Assembly (NCBI RefSeq): GCF_018881925.1
Contig: NZ_JACVPL010000003.1
Coordinates: forward strand, 202,213 to 266,212
Direction: 5' to 3'
DNA from: Polynucleobacter sp. Latsch14-2
GTDB taxonomy: Bacteria; Pseudomonadota; Gammaproteobacteria; Burkholderiales; Burkholderiaceae
Length of the DNA stretch: 64,000 nucleotides
Part shown: positions 33,191-41,838 of the stretch, piece by piece
Layout: every line of letters begins with the position of its first letter
Position numbering within the stretch: the first letter of the stretch is position 1
Position numbers and translations under genes: made by a program
The notes under the pieces: generated by a model
What the model was told of the DNA's origin: nothing
Seen by the model: only the letters and a program-made list of their open reading frames with translations
The model's database searches: none

Positions 33191-33889
33191 TTAGCTCAGC
33201 TCAAATCCAATCTCTTGACGTAATGTTGCTGCACCAGTGCCTGTAAGCAGATGAGCAAAATCGACTGCTAGTTGGCGACTCTGGCTTGCGGTACAGATGC
33301 CAAGGCAATAATCTGTAGCAAGCTCAAACTCCTTAGGTAGCATACCAATCAGCTGCACCCCAGGAGTAATATTTATTTCAGTTACCTGCGTACTACCAAT
33401 CAAACCAGCTGTAGAAGACGCTGCCATAGCTGCCATTGCAGTGGCTCCATTAGGGAAAATGTGCAGCGCATTCTGTTTGCTCTTCTCAAGCCCCAACTGT
33501 TTGAGCACGTTATATACATGAATACCTGCCGTTGCTTTTTCAGGATCTGGAAAGTAGATTCCAGCAGCATCATTAAATGCTTTCAACAACTGCTCTCGAT
33601 TAGCAATTGCAGGAATTGGATCGCCGGTCTTAATAGCAACACCAGTGCGAACTATACCTAATGAGGCAAGTGAGCCCTCTACAACATGACCGCTTTGGAT
33701 TAAGCCCTCAATCATTGATCGTGTCAATATCACTAGGTCGCATGGCTCACCAGCCAAAAGGAGATCACGCATTGCACCGACCGCACTAAAATTTGCTTGT
33801 ATCTCACAAGAATATTTTTCTTCAAATTGTGCTTGCAGGCCCTTCACAACACCAGCTGCGGCACCCCCACTTAAAATTGACAATTTCAT
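33191..33889 (-). CDS. ModA-like periplasmic-binding-protein fold without signal peptide
   Basis: The 232-residue protein has the two-lobe fold of molybdate-type extracellular binding proteins: LSILSGGAAAGVVKGL, FSAVGAMRDLLLAGEPCDLVI, YFPDPEKATAGIHV and a C-terminal helix pair. It starts directly at the first beta strand (MKLSILSGG) and has no signal peptide, and no ABC permease or ATPase gene adjoins. It is therefore more likely a cytoplasmic ligand-binding or sensor protein than a transport receptor. It lies 39 bases after a Bug receptor gene on the same strand. Confidence 0.8.
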   Translation of the reverse strand: MKLSILSGGAAAGVVKGLQAQFEEKYSCEIQANFSAVGAMRDLLLAGEPCDLVILTRSMIEGLIQSGHVVEGSLASLGIVRTGVAIKTGDPIPAIANREQLLKAFNDAAGIYFPDPEKATAGIHVYNVLKQLGLEKSKQNALHIFPNGATAMAAMAASSTAGLIGSTQVTEINITPGVQLIGMLPKEFELATDYCLGICTASQSRQLAVDFAHLLTGTGAATLRQEIGFELS

Positions 33890-33928
33890 GCTACACCTTT
33901 GATATGAGTTTTGAAAAAATGAATATTA

Positions 33929-34888
33929 TTATTGGGCTTTAATTCCGGCAGACTTAACAATGCTTGCCCACTTTTGGATATCGGCATTCAAGTAATTGGT
34001 GAATGCCGCAGGTCCCATACTCAATGGTGTTGCCCCCTGCTTGGCCCATAAGTCCACGACTTCTTGACTCCGTTGAATTTTGTTCACTGCCTTATTGAGC
34101 ATGTCCACTATTTCCTTAGGAGTGCCAGCAGGCGCCATCAACCCCAACCAAATAGTAGTTTCAAATTTTGGGACGCCCGCTTCAGCAATGGTGGGCACAC
34201 CCGGCAAGATCGGTGAACGCGTTAAGCCAGTCGTTCCCATGGCCTTAACTTGATTTGATTTGACATATTCCGACATGGTTGTGACGGCATCAAACATCAT
34301 ATTTACCTGACCACCCAGAACATCGGTTCGCGCGCCTGAACTGCCTTTGTATGGGACGTGCAAAATTTTAACTCCAGCCATGGAGTTAAAAAGTTCACCG
34401 GCAAAATGGTACGGCGTGCCAGTACCAGAGGATGCAAAAGTTAATACGTTTGGATTGGCTTTGGCAAATTGGATCAACTCCCCTAAATTCTTAAACTGCA
34501 GGGATGCATTGGTCACCAATACCAAATCTGAATAATTGATGGGCGCTATGGCAACAAAGTCCTTCATTAAATTAAAAGGCTTGTTTTCCACCAAAGATTC
34601 ATTCACAGTCTGTGCATTGGACATCATTAGCAAGGTGTAGCCATCAGGAGCAGATTTTGCAACAAAATCAGTTCCAATAATGGAGCCTGCACCAGGCTTA
34701 TCATCCACAATAAACGGGGTCTTAAGTTCATCTTGCAAGCGAAGCGCAATGAAGCGAGCGTAATTATCTGCTGGACCACCAGCTGCAAATGGCACAATAA
34801 TTTTTACTGGCTTATTTGGATATGTTTGAGCTAAACATGGCAATCCCATGCTGAATAGAAATAATATTGCCAATTTAATTAACTTCAT
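33929..34888 (-). CDS. Bug-family (TctC-like) periplasmic substrate-binding protein
   Basis: At 319 residues it is the shortest receptor in the window. It has a compact signal (MKLIKLAILFLFSMGLPCLA), then YPNKPVKIIVPFAAGGPADNYARF, VAKSAPDGYTLLM, ILHVPYKGSSGARTDVLGG and LPGVPTIAEAGV. An Asn-Tyr in the first loop is unusual. The small two-gene unit with the signal-less ModA-like protein suggests that a periplasmic and a cytoplasmic binder recognise the same or related ligands (inference). Divergent from the Bug gene at 35052. Confidence 0.93.
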   Translation of the reverse strand: MKLIKLAILFLFSMGLPCLAQTYPNKPVKIIVPFAAGGPADNYARFIALRLQDELKTPFIVDDKPGAGSIIGTDFVAKSAPDGYTLLMMSNAQTVNESLVENKPFNLMKDFVAIAPINYSDLVLVTNASLQFKNLGELIQFAKANPNVLTFASSGTGTPYHFAGELFNSMAGVKILHVPYKGSSGARTDVLGGQVNMMFDAVTTMSEYVKSNQVKAMGTTGLTRSPILPGVPTIAEAGVPKFETTIWLGLMAPAGTPKEIVDMLNKAVNKIQRSQEVVDLWAKQGATPLSMGPAAFTNYLNADIQKWASIVKSAGIKAQ

Positions 34889-35051
34889 TTATGTCTCCAG
34901 TTTGAATCGAACTCTTATGTACGGTTTTGATTGGTTGAGCATCATGACGAATGTATCACGATAGTTTGCGTTTGACCTGCGCTCACTATATATAGATTTA
35001 TTTCATATTAATGTAAGATCGTCACACCACCCAGCATAAGTTCAAACCAAA

Positions 35052-36032
35052 ATGATCAAGCCAATTTCTCGCACCCTTTTCTTATCGGCGCTGCTCTTTG
35101 TTCAACATTGCAATGCACAAAACTCGACTCAGGCCTATCCCAATAGACTAGTCTCAGTTGTAGTGGCTTATGCGCCAGGAGGTTTAGGCGATGTATTAGC
35201 CAGAAGGCTCGCAGAAAAGCTTAGTACCCGCACCAAGCAATCATTTGTAGTCGAAAATAAACCAGGGGCCACTGGGGCATTGGGCACCCGTTTTGTAGCG
35301 AAATCTAAGCCAGATGGCTACACCTTACTGCTCGGCCAAACCGGGGAGATGGTTATCAACCCGCTAGTGAATAAAGATGTGGGCTATGAAACCAGCAAAG
35401 ACTTTAGACCGATTGCAGTCATTGGCGAAGCTCCTCTCATCCTCGTATCGCCTGGAAACTCAAGCTATCGCACTCTGCCAGAATTTATTAAGCTAGCCAA
35501 GTCTAAGCCAGGGGTCTTCACTTATGCATCTTCCGGAAGCGGTACTCCAGGCCACCTTGCGGCAGTCTCCCTAGTCCAAGATATGAACATTGATATGGCA
35601 CATGTGCCTTACAAAGGGGCAGGCCAAGCAATGACCGACTTACTCGGCGGTCACGTCGATATCTTTTTCTCTAGTGCCCCAGCGGTTTTACCGCAGATTG
35701 AAAGCAAAAATCTTCGGGCGCTCGCAGTTTCCTCCGAGACAAGAATGCCCGTCCTGCCTGATGTCCATACGGTATCTGAAGATGCTATCAAAGGCTTCAA
35801 CTACACCCTTTGGGGAGGCATCTTTGCGCCAACAGGAACCCCCGATGCAATCACCAACTATCTCAGCGCTGAAATTAATGCCATTTTGAAAGACCCTTCT
35901 TTTACCGGGCAACTAGAGAAAGAAGGTATTTTGATTAAGTCAAACTCACAAGCTGAATTTGTTGAGTTTATGAGACGTGAGTCGGTTAAATATAGCAAGC
36001 TACTAAAAACGATTGAAATTAAGAGTGAGTAA
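35052..36032 (+). CDS. Bug-family (TctC-like) periplasmic substrate-binding protein
   Basis: A 326-residue receptor with a Sec signal (TLFLSALLFVQHCNAQ) and YPNRLVSVVVAYAPGGLGDVLARRL. Leu-Val and Ser replace the usual Pro-Ile and Lys or Arg in the first strand. Other signatures are VAKSKPDGYTLLL, MAHVPYKGAGQAMTDLLGGHV and a modified LPDVHTVSEDA, with His in place of Pro. It is followed by a LigI-like amidohydrolase, so a lactone or aromatic-derived dicarboxylate could be the ligand. It is transcribed divergently from another Bug gene at 34888. Confidence 0.93.
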   Translation: MIKPISRTLFLSALLFVQHCNAQNSTQAYPNRLVSVVVAYAPGGLGDVLARRLAEKLSTRTKQSFVVENKPGATGALGTRFVAKSKPDGYTLLLGQTGEMVINPLVNKDVGYETSKDFRPIAVIGEAPLILVSPGNSSYRTLPEFIKLAKSKPGVFTYASSGSGTPGHLAAVSLVQDMNIDMAHVPYKGAGQAMTDLLGGHVDIFFSSAPAVLPQIESKNLRALAVSSETRMPVLPDVHTVSEDAIKGFNYTLWGGIFAPTGTPDAITNYLSAEINAILKDPSFTGQLEKEGILIKSNSQAEFVEFMRRESVKYSKLLKTIEIKSE

Positions 36033-36075
36033 TTTTTGCGCGACAAGCCCATAAAGACTGGACTGACTCTGGCCA

Positions 36076-36954
36076 TTGGATTCTGAATTGAAGCTCAAGT
36101 TAGATATTCCCATTGGGGCCTGTGACTGCCATGTTCATGCGATTGGTCCATACACCCAATATCCCATGACTGCAGACAGGGTCTATACGCCACCAGAGTG
36201 TGGTCTAGCAGAACTTAGACAACATCTGCAATATCTTCATTTGTCTAGAGTGGTGTTGATTCAACCAAGCTTTTATGGATCTGATAATACTTTCCAACTA
36301 CTCTGCGCCAAAGAAATGGGTGACTCAGCACGGGTGGTGATTGTGATTGATCAAAATACCTCCGATCAGGACCTTGCCAATATGGTCTCGATGGGTGCTC
36401 GCGGCATACGGATTAACCTTTCTACATCAGGCATCTTTGATGCCCAAGTTGCGCGCAAGCAATTAACCGAAGTAGCACAGAGGATTAAAGACTTTGATCT
36501 GCATATTCAAATGTATGCATCGGCTAAGTTGCTTGCCGATATTGCAGATACGATCACTACACTGCCAGTTCCTGTTGTTTTAGATCACTTTGCATCTATC
36601 AGAGCAGATGGATTTAAAGTGCAGACTGAATTACCAGTGATTCTTGATTTAGTAAAAACAGGTCAGGTCTATATCAAGCTATCTGGCATCTACCGCATAT
36701 CGAGCGCAAGCCCGGATTATCAAGAAGTAAAAGACTTAGCTCAGCTGTATGCAGAAACCAATCCGGATCGCATACTTTGGGCAAGCGACTGGCCCCATAC
36801 CAATACCTTGCCCGGCATTCCAGCAACCCAAGTCACGCCGTACAGGATCGTAGACGATGCCAGAATCTTGGATCTACTACCAGAATGGATCCCAAACCAA
36901 CAGAATCTAATCAAAGCATTAGTCAGTAATCCTGAGCGCCTATATCGTTTCTAA
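36076..36954 (+). CDS. Amidohydrolase_2 family (LigI-like) hydrolase
   Basis: The start is uncertain: no ATG is available near the conserved beginning, and a TTG at 36076 (or 36088) gives about 292 residues with CDCHVHAIGPYTQYP close to the N-terminus. Metal and catalytic motifs are CDCHVH, LHIQMYAS, VVLDHFAS, IKLSGIYR and LWASDWPHTN. It is more like 2-pyrone-4,6-dicarboxylate lactonase than the protein at 29051-29875. It follows a Bug receptor gene after 43 bases and likely hydrolyses a cyclic carboxylate lactone. It converges on the ABC-receptor-like gene with 15 bases between stops. Confidence 0.86.
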   Translation: MDSELKLKLDIPIGACDCHVHAIGPYTQYPMTADRVYTPPECGLAELRQHLQYLHLSRVVLIQPSFYGSDNTFQLLCAKEMGDSARVVIVIDQNTSDQDLANMVSMGARGIRINLSTSGIFDAQVARKQLTEVAQRIKDFDLHIQMYASAKLLADIADTITTLPVPVVLDHFASIRADGFKVQTELPVILDLVKTGQVYIKLSGIYRISSASPDYQEVKDLAQLYAETNPDRILWASDWPHTNTLPGIPATQVTPYRIVDDARILDLLPEWIPNQQNLIKALVSNPERLYRF

Positions 36955-36969
36955 ATACAGATAAGAAAA

Positions 36970-37704
36970 TTAAATTAAGGGTGCTACCGATGCCCCTTGA
37001 ATGTGATGTCTTTTCAATGCCTCAGCGACAAAATGATTCGCTTTCATTTCCTCAACAAATTGAGACAATAAAAGAGCGGCCTCTTCGCCTCGACTTTTTG
37101 GCAAGCCCATAGCTTGGTTAATCACCATAAAACGTCCCGGCAAAAGGCGCAGCCCAGGATTTTTAATGGCATCTGCTTGAAGTTGCTGGGTTACACCAGC
37201 CGCAACTTCATACCCACCCTCTAGAAATACATCCACCACGGTAGGTGATGTCGGTGCACGAACAATTTCTGCGGATTGGATTTCTCTTGCAAGAAATAGA
37301 TCGTAAGCACTACCTTTACCAACGACTATACGATTTCCCTTGCTATCTACCTGATCATTTTGCTGAATCGCTGAATCATTTTTAACCAAATAAGATCCCT
37401 CAATTAATACATAGGCTGCTGTAAAAGCGATCCCTTCGCCACGTAGTGGATCAATAGCAAAAAAACCGATATCTGCCTGCTCTTGCGTTACAGCCTCTAC
37501 TGACTTTCCAGCTGAATCAAAAACTACCAATTCAACTTCTAAACCCAATTGTTTCGCAAAGGCATTTGCCAAGTCGATTGAGACCCCAAAAGGCTTTCCA
37601 GAGACGGGATCCTTATTAGCCAAAATAGGATTGCCCACATTGATTGAAGCGCGTAGTTTCCCTGTGGGTGCAATTGTTTGAAGCAATTCTTTAGATGGAG
37701 TCAT
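36970..37704 (-). CDS. Solute-binding family 3-like protein without signal peptide
   Basis: The protein has the amino-acid-type binding fold: GKLRASINVGNPILA, KPFGVSIDLANAFAKQLGLE, VVGKGSAYDLFLAREIQ and RFMVINQAMGLPKSRGEEAA. There is no signal peptide with either possible start (ATG 37704, or TTG 37719), and no ABC transporter subunits adjoin. It is therefore probably a cytosolic ligand binder, possibly an enzyme such as a cyclohexadienyl-dehydratase relative, or a decayed receptor. No ribosome site is obvious. It is the last gene of a four-gene minus-strand unit. Confidence 0.78.
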   Translation of the reverse strand: MTPSKELLQTIAPTGKLRASINVGNPILANKDPVSGKPFGVSIDLANAFAKQLGLEVELVVFDSAGKSVEAVTQEQADIGFFAIDPLRGEGIAFTAAYVLIEGSYLVKNDSAIQQNDQVDSKGNRIVVGKGSAYDLFLAREIQSAEIVRAPTSPTVVDVFLEGGYEVAAGVTQQLQADAIKNPGLRLLPGRFMVINQAMGLPKSRGEEAALLLSQFVEEMKANHFVAEALKRHHIQGASVAPLI

Positions 37705-37731
37705 AAAAATAGGTATCAATACTGAAGAAGG

Positions 37732-38490
37732 TTAAGAAGAATGGGTTAAATCAATTAAATCTGAATGCTCAATACTTTCAGTAAACCAAACACGAATACC
37801 AGCTTCACGCTCAGCCAAATAGCATGGTTGATCTTGACTATCTAATGCCATTGTTAAATCGTGGCCCGGAATTAATAGGTTACCTGGCCGTTGCTTCCAA
37901 TACTGCCAGATCAACTCGATTGACTTGGCGCTTTCCTTGTCATCGTCAGTATCAACTACTTTTCTAGATAATAATTCTGCTCGATTCTTGGCAGAGTCGC
38001 CTGTAAATAAAATGTCATGTTCGCCATTATTAAGTACAAATAACAAATGGCCGGGGGTGTGCCCAGGTACAGCATAAGCGTGAATTCCTGGAATGAACTC
38101 CTGGCCTGAAGCCACCCTCTCGACCCTTTTAGAAGTCGCCAATTCTTGTACATAAAGCTCGGGGAGAGGGTTAAAGCCCGGTGGTTGCATAGCAGCCCAG
38201 TCAATCTCAACTTGACCAATCCAAATCTTAGCATTCGGGAAAAGCGTGAAATTCACTACGTGGTCATAATGCGCATGAGTAAGCACAACATCAGTAACAT
38301 CCGTAGGTGCAACCGAAAATTCATTGAGACGACGCTCTAACGGCTTTCGCATACCGAAGGCGCCTACATCGAGCAAGATGGTGCGGCCTTGACCTCGAAT
38401 CAAAGTCACCGTGCTCCAACCTAAGCCGCCATGGCAGATGGCGCGCCCTGGAAACCCCTGAATCAATACATCAACTTGATAGCGATGCAT
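37732..38490 (-). CDS. Metallo-beta-lactamase-fold hydrolase (lactonase-like)
   Basis: The ATG at 38490 follows GAAAGG by five bases; a GTG two codons upstream is less likely. The 252-residue protein has the dinuclear metal motif THAHYDH (His72, His74, Asp76, His77), a downstream metal His in VPGHTPGH, the bridging Asp in LFTGDSAKN, and IPGHD. The pattern resembles N-acyl-homoserine lactonases and related cytoplasmic MBL hydrolases. With a Bug receptor and an Ldh2-type dehydrogenase upstream it probably opens a lactone or ester in the same pathway rather than acting in quorum quenching. Confidence 0.88.
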   Translation of the reverse strand: MHRYQVDVLIQGFPGRAICHGGLGWSTVTLIRGQGRTILLDVGAFGMRKPLERRLNEFSVAPTDVTDVVLTHAHYDHVVNFTLFPNAKIWIGQVEIDWAAMQPPGFNPLPELYVQELATSKRVERVASGQEFIPGIHAYAVPGHTPGHLLFVLNNGEHDILFTGDSAKNRAELLSRKVVDTDDDKESAKSIELIWQYWKQRPGNLLIPGHDLTMALDSQDQPCYLAEREAGIRVWFTESIEHSDLIDLTHSS

Positions 38491-38519
38491 ACACACCTTT
38501 CAAAGTAATGAAGAGACAT

Positions 38520-39515
38520 TTACTCGGCATTAATATGCGCATCCGTAATTAATTTTCCATAAAGGCGTAGATCGGATTGTATTTGGGCGGCAAATTCTGC
38601 CGGTGTCCCACCAACAATCTCATTGCCTCCATCATCTACCAAGCGACGAATCACTGCAGGTGACTTTAAGGCCTTGACGGCTTCAGCATTTAAACGACGA
38701 ATGATTGCGGGATCAGTGCCGGCAGGCGCTAACAAACCCTGAAACTGGGTGATATTAAAACCCTTGTAACCTAACTCATTCATCGTGGGCAAATTCGGCA
38801 TACCCTTACTACGGTTGATTCCCGAAACTGCAAATCCTCTTAACTTATTCGCCTTAATCATTGGAATACCAGTAACCAGTGGCTCAAATGTAAATGTCAA
38901 TTGGCCGCCGAGTAAATCCGCTAACGCTGGCGCTGCACCTTTATATGGCACATGGGTAAATTCTGCATTAGCCAAAAGCCCAAATAATTCACCGGCTAAA
39001 TGGCCCCCGCCACCTATACCAGTTGACCCATAGCTAAACTCTTTAGGCTTAGCGCGCGCACCGGCCACTAACTCACTAATATTCTGAATCGGTGATGCAT
39101 ATGGCACCGCTAATACATACTGATAAGTAATCAGCGTGCTGATTGGGGAAAAGTCTTTGATAGGATCAAATGGTACTTTTTTATATAAAACAGGATTAAT
39201 TACCAAGGGGCCACTAGCGGTCAGCAGCAATGTATAGCCATCAGGGGCTGCCTTGGCTACCATATCTGCCCCAATCGTGCCATTTGCACCAGGCCTATTC
39301 TCAACAATCACTGCTTGCCCCATGCTATCGGACATGGACTGTGCAACTAGTCGCGCAGTGATATCTGCTGCTCCACCCGCTACATAAGGAACAATCATTT
39401 TGATTGCCCTATTGGGGTAGCCGGCAGTTTGTGCAACGGCACATTGAAGGCTTGCAAGCATTGCGCCTAAGGACAAGAGTGCGCAAATTAATCGCGCCCA
39501 AAAGAGTGCTTTCAT
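38520..39515 (-). CDS. Bug-family (TctC-like) periplasmic substrate-binding protein
   Basis: The 331-residue receptor has a Sec signal ending at CAVAQ-TAGYPNRAIKMIVPYVAGG. The first loop PYVAGGAADITARLV is Ala-rich. Other marks are VAKAAPDGYTLLL, FTHVPYKGAAPALADLLGGQL and MPNLPTMNELGYKG. It starts three bases after the Ldh2-type dehydrogenase stop and is followed 23 bases later by the MBL hydrolase, so it is co-transcribed with both. A hydroxy- or keto-acid ligand would match the dehydrogenase. Confidence 0.93.
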   Translation of the reverse strand: MKALFWARLICALLSLGAMLASLQCAVAQTAGYPNRAIKMIVPYVAGGAADITARLVAQSMSDSMGQAVIVENRPGANGTIGADMVAKAAPDGYTLLLTASGPLVINPVLYKKVPFDPIKDFSPISTLITYQYVLAVPYASPIQNISELVAGARAKPKEFSYGSTGIGGGGHLAGELFGLLANAEFTHVPYKGAAPALADLLGGQLTFTFEPLVTGIPMIKANKLRGFAVSGINRSKGMPNLPTMNELGYKGFNITQFQGLLAPAGTDPAIIRRLNAEAVKALKSPAVIRRLVDDGGNEIVGGTPAEFAAQIQSDLRLYGKLITDAHINAE

Positions 39516-39518
39516 TTT

Positions 39519-40562
39519 TTATTCTCCAGCGTAATGCCTTAATAAATCTAAAGTCTCAGAACTCATTTCAATTCCATGTTTGCGCTGCTTTTCCAGCTTG
39601 GCTAATTCAATCATGCCAGGAACAATCACCGGCTTATCTGCATCTGCAGGAGGACTATCCGTCAAGATCTTAGCAAAGTCGACCATACGCTCACTTAGCC
39701 ACTCGCTTGAACCTAAACGTTTGGTATCGATCAGAATAAAAAAGTGTCCAAGATTCTGAGGCTCGTCAGGAGCGTCTTGCCAAGATTTGATATGCGTCAA
39801 GTAACCAGCATTAGAGAGAAGACCCGCGAATAGATCGACCATTAAGGCCAAGCCATATCCCTTATGTCCACCTATCGGCAGCAAGAATCCATCTAGAGCA
39901 GCCTTGGGATCCGTTGTTGGATTGCCTTTCGCATCTGTACCCCAGGTATTTGGAATCTGTTCACCACGCTTGAAGGCATTTCTAATTTTTGCACGCGCCA
40001 CTACACTCATTGCCATATCCAATAAAAACGGAGTGCCGTTGGGGTTGGGAACTCCAAAACCTAATGGACTATTTCCCAAACGAGCATCCGATCCGCCCCA
40101 TGGCGCAATAGTAGTTGTGGCATTGCTGCCGATAATGCTTGCAAAACCCTGCTCCGCAGCAATCAATGAATAGGGAGAAATTGGGCCAAAGTGGTTACTA
40201 CCACGAGCAAAGGCAACCGCAATTCCAAACTCTTTTGCAGCCTCAATCGCTGCATTGAGAGCGCGTATGCCAACTACAGGACCAACTCCGTTGTCGCCAT
40301 CGACCCCAATCATGGCAGGCGCTAAACGCTCTATTTGAATATTTGGCTTTGCATTAATTCCGCCGATGCGGAGGCGATCCCCATAGGACTCAATACGACT
40401 CAAACCATGAGTAGACAAACCAAAAAGATCTGCAAGCATCAAAATTCGAACCAGATCATCTGTATCTTTTTCATTCATACCAAGACTCTGAAAAGCACGC
40501 TTAGCTAAAGCCTGCAATTTGGCTTCTGCAATGATCTGGTTGGTCTGATTTTTAGTGCTCAT
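39519..40562 (-). CDS. Ldh2/malate-ureidoglycolate-type dehydrogenase
   Basis: The 347-residue NAD(P)-dependent dehydrogenase of the Ldh_2 family shows its hallmark segments: DLFGLSTHGLSRI, GIAVAFARGSNHFGP (catalytic His), WGGSDARLGNSPLGFG, and LLPIGGHKGYGLALMVD. Members oxidise 2-hydroxyacids (malate, sulfolactate, ureidoglycolate) or reduce delta1-piperideine-type imines. It is the first gene of the operon with a Bug receptor, an MBL hydrolase and a signal-less binding protein. A LysR gene is divergent and probably regulates it. Confidence 0.9.
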   Translation of the reverse strand: MSTKNQTNQIIAEAKLQALAKRAFQSLGMNEKDTDDLVRILMLADLFGLSTHGLSRIESYGDRLRIGGINAKPNIQIERLAPAMIGVDGDNGVGPVVGIRALNAAIEAAKEFGIAVAFARGSNHFGPISPYSLIAAEQGFASIIGSNATTTIAPWGGSDARLGNSPLGFGVPNPNGTPFLLDMAMSVVARAKIRNAFKRGEQIPNTWGTDAKGNPTTDPKAALDGFLLPIGGHKGYGLALMVDLFAGLLSNAGYLTHIKSWQDAPDEPQNLGHFFILIDTKRLGSSEWLSERMVDFAKILTDSPPADADKPVIVPGMIELAKLEKQRKHGIEMSSETLDLLRHYAGE

Positions 40563-40894
40563 GGCTATCCTTAGATGTACGAATGACTTTTTAAATATGG
40601 GTCAAAAAAGAAATAGCGATGACTTGCAGTCAACCTCCTGGAACCCGATTCATTTCGTCCAAGCTAAATGACAATTGCAATGGATCCATGGCTGTTACGT
40701 GGCTTACGATAACCACGATAGGCTCTCAAAATTTGTCTCCTCCATTACTCATGGAGATTCCAGCTTTTAATAACGCTCACTGCAAATGCGCTATTTGTTT
40801 TTTATTTATATCAGCATGATCAGCTAAATTAATATTAGTGTAAAGTGCAAATATCTGATTAATACTTGCGTTAAACACAATAATAGAGAGCGCC
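40563..40894. promoter_or_regulatory. Divergent promoter region of Ldh2 operon and LysR gene
   Basis: This 332-base spacer lies between the Ldh2-type dehydrogenase (-) and a LysR regulator (+). A near-palindrome CTAAATTAATATTAG at 40824-40838 has symmetric CTAA/TTAG ends and could be a LysR-type site. A 66-codon frame at 40619-40819 has no ribosome site or recognisable product and is not called. Confidence 0.4.
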
Positions 40895-41803
40895 ATGAAT
40901 TTTGACCTTGCAGACCTTCGGGCTTTTTTGGCGGTATCAGACCTAGGAAGCTTTAGGGCTGCCGCAGAAATACTCCATCTCTCCCAATCAGCCGTATCCC
41001 GCAGGGTTGATAAATTGGAAGATGCCCTAGGGGTTGAATTGCTAACGAGAACGACACGCAAAATTGAGCTCACCACTATCGGGAGAACTTTTGTTCATAA
41101 AGCCCGAAATGTCATGCTGGAACTGGAGAGTGCACTGATCGGTATTCAAGATGTGGCAGAACGGTTATCAGGTGAAGTAACTTTAGCCTGCGTTCCATCA
41201 GCAGTAGGCCACTTTTTGCCTTCTGTATTTGATGAATATCACAAACGCTATCCAGGGATTCGTATTCGTGTACTAGATGAATCATCGAGCGATGTGCTGC
41301 TTGCCGTTACACGAGGGGATGCAGATTTCGGGGTGACTTATGTAGGCACGCAAGAGGCTGATATTCATTTTCTCCCTTTAATTGAGGAAGCATTTGTTCT
41401 TGCTTGCCCCAATCACCACCCACTTGCTAAATCGAAAGTAGTTACCTGGAGTGCCATTAAAGAGCATGGCTATATCGCACTAGCCCAAGGTAGCGGAAAC
41501 CGATTTCTGATTGATCAAGCATTGGCTCGCTCACTAGAGCGTCCCCGCTGGTTCTGCGAAGTAAATCATGTACCAGCACTGGTAAGTCTTGTCATGGCAG
41601 GTTTGGGAGTGGGGGTTGTACCCCGGATGGCTCTCCCCCCAGATGGTCATGAGCAGCTAGTGGCAATTCCACTAGTCGAGCCCAAAGTGAGCAGAAAGCT
41701 AGGGTTAATTTCTCGGCGAGGGCGGCCTCTACCAGCAGCAGCGCAAATACTCTATGACATGCTAGTGAGTAAAACTATCAAAAAAAATTCGCGCCCCCGC
41801 TAA
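40895..41803 (+). CDS. LysR-type transcriptional regulator
   Basis: The 302-residue protein has a typical N-terminal HTH (LADLRAFLAVSDLGSFRAAA, LHLSQSAVSRRVDKLEDALG) and an effector-binding domain (VTLACVPSAVGHFLPSVF, RGDADFGVTYVG, PNHHPLAKS, VMAGLGVGVVPRMAL). Its closest visible type is the regulator group beside Bug genes and hydroxyacid enzymes in Burkholderiales. It is divergent from the Ldh2-Bug-MBL operon and convergent with the MmgE/PrpD unit, so it probably activates the former in response to its substrate. Effector unknown. Confidence 0.92.
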   Translation: MNFDLADLRAFLAVSDLGSFRAAAEILHLSQSAVSRRVDKLEDALGVELLTRTTRKIELTTIGRTFVHKARNVMLELESALIGIQDVAERLSGEVTLACVPSAVGHFLPSVFDEYHKRYPGIRIRVLDESSSDVLLAVTRGDADFGVTYVGTQEADIHFLPLIEEAFVLACPNHHPLAKSKVVTWSAIKEHGYIALAQGSGNRFLIDQALARSLERPRWFCEVNHVPALVSLVMAGLGVGVVPRMALPPDGHEQLVAIPLVEPKVSRKLGLISRRGRPLPAAAQILYDMLVSKTIKKNSRPR

Positions 41804-41838
41804 GCACTTTAAATACTTTACGCAGTCGGATTGCTTCT

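Noticed and set aside
37732..38490. Quorum-quenching AiiA-type lactonase
   Set aside because: The metal motif fits the superfamily, but the operon is a catabolic unit and nothing specific to acyl-homoserine lactones is visible.
40619..40819. 66-codon ORF in the LysR divergent spacer
   Set aside because: No ribosome site, no known motif, and it occupies the expected promoter region.
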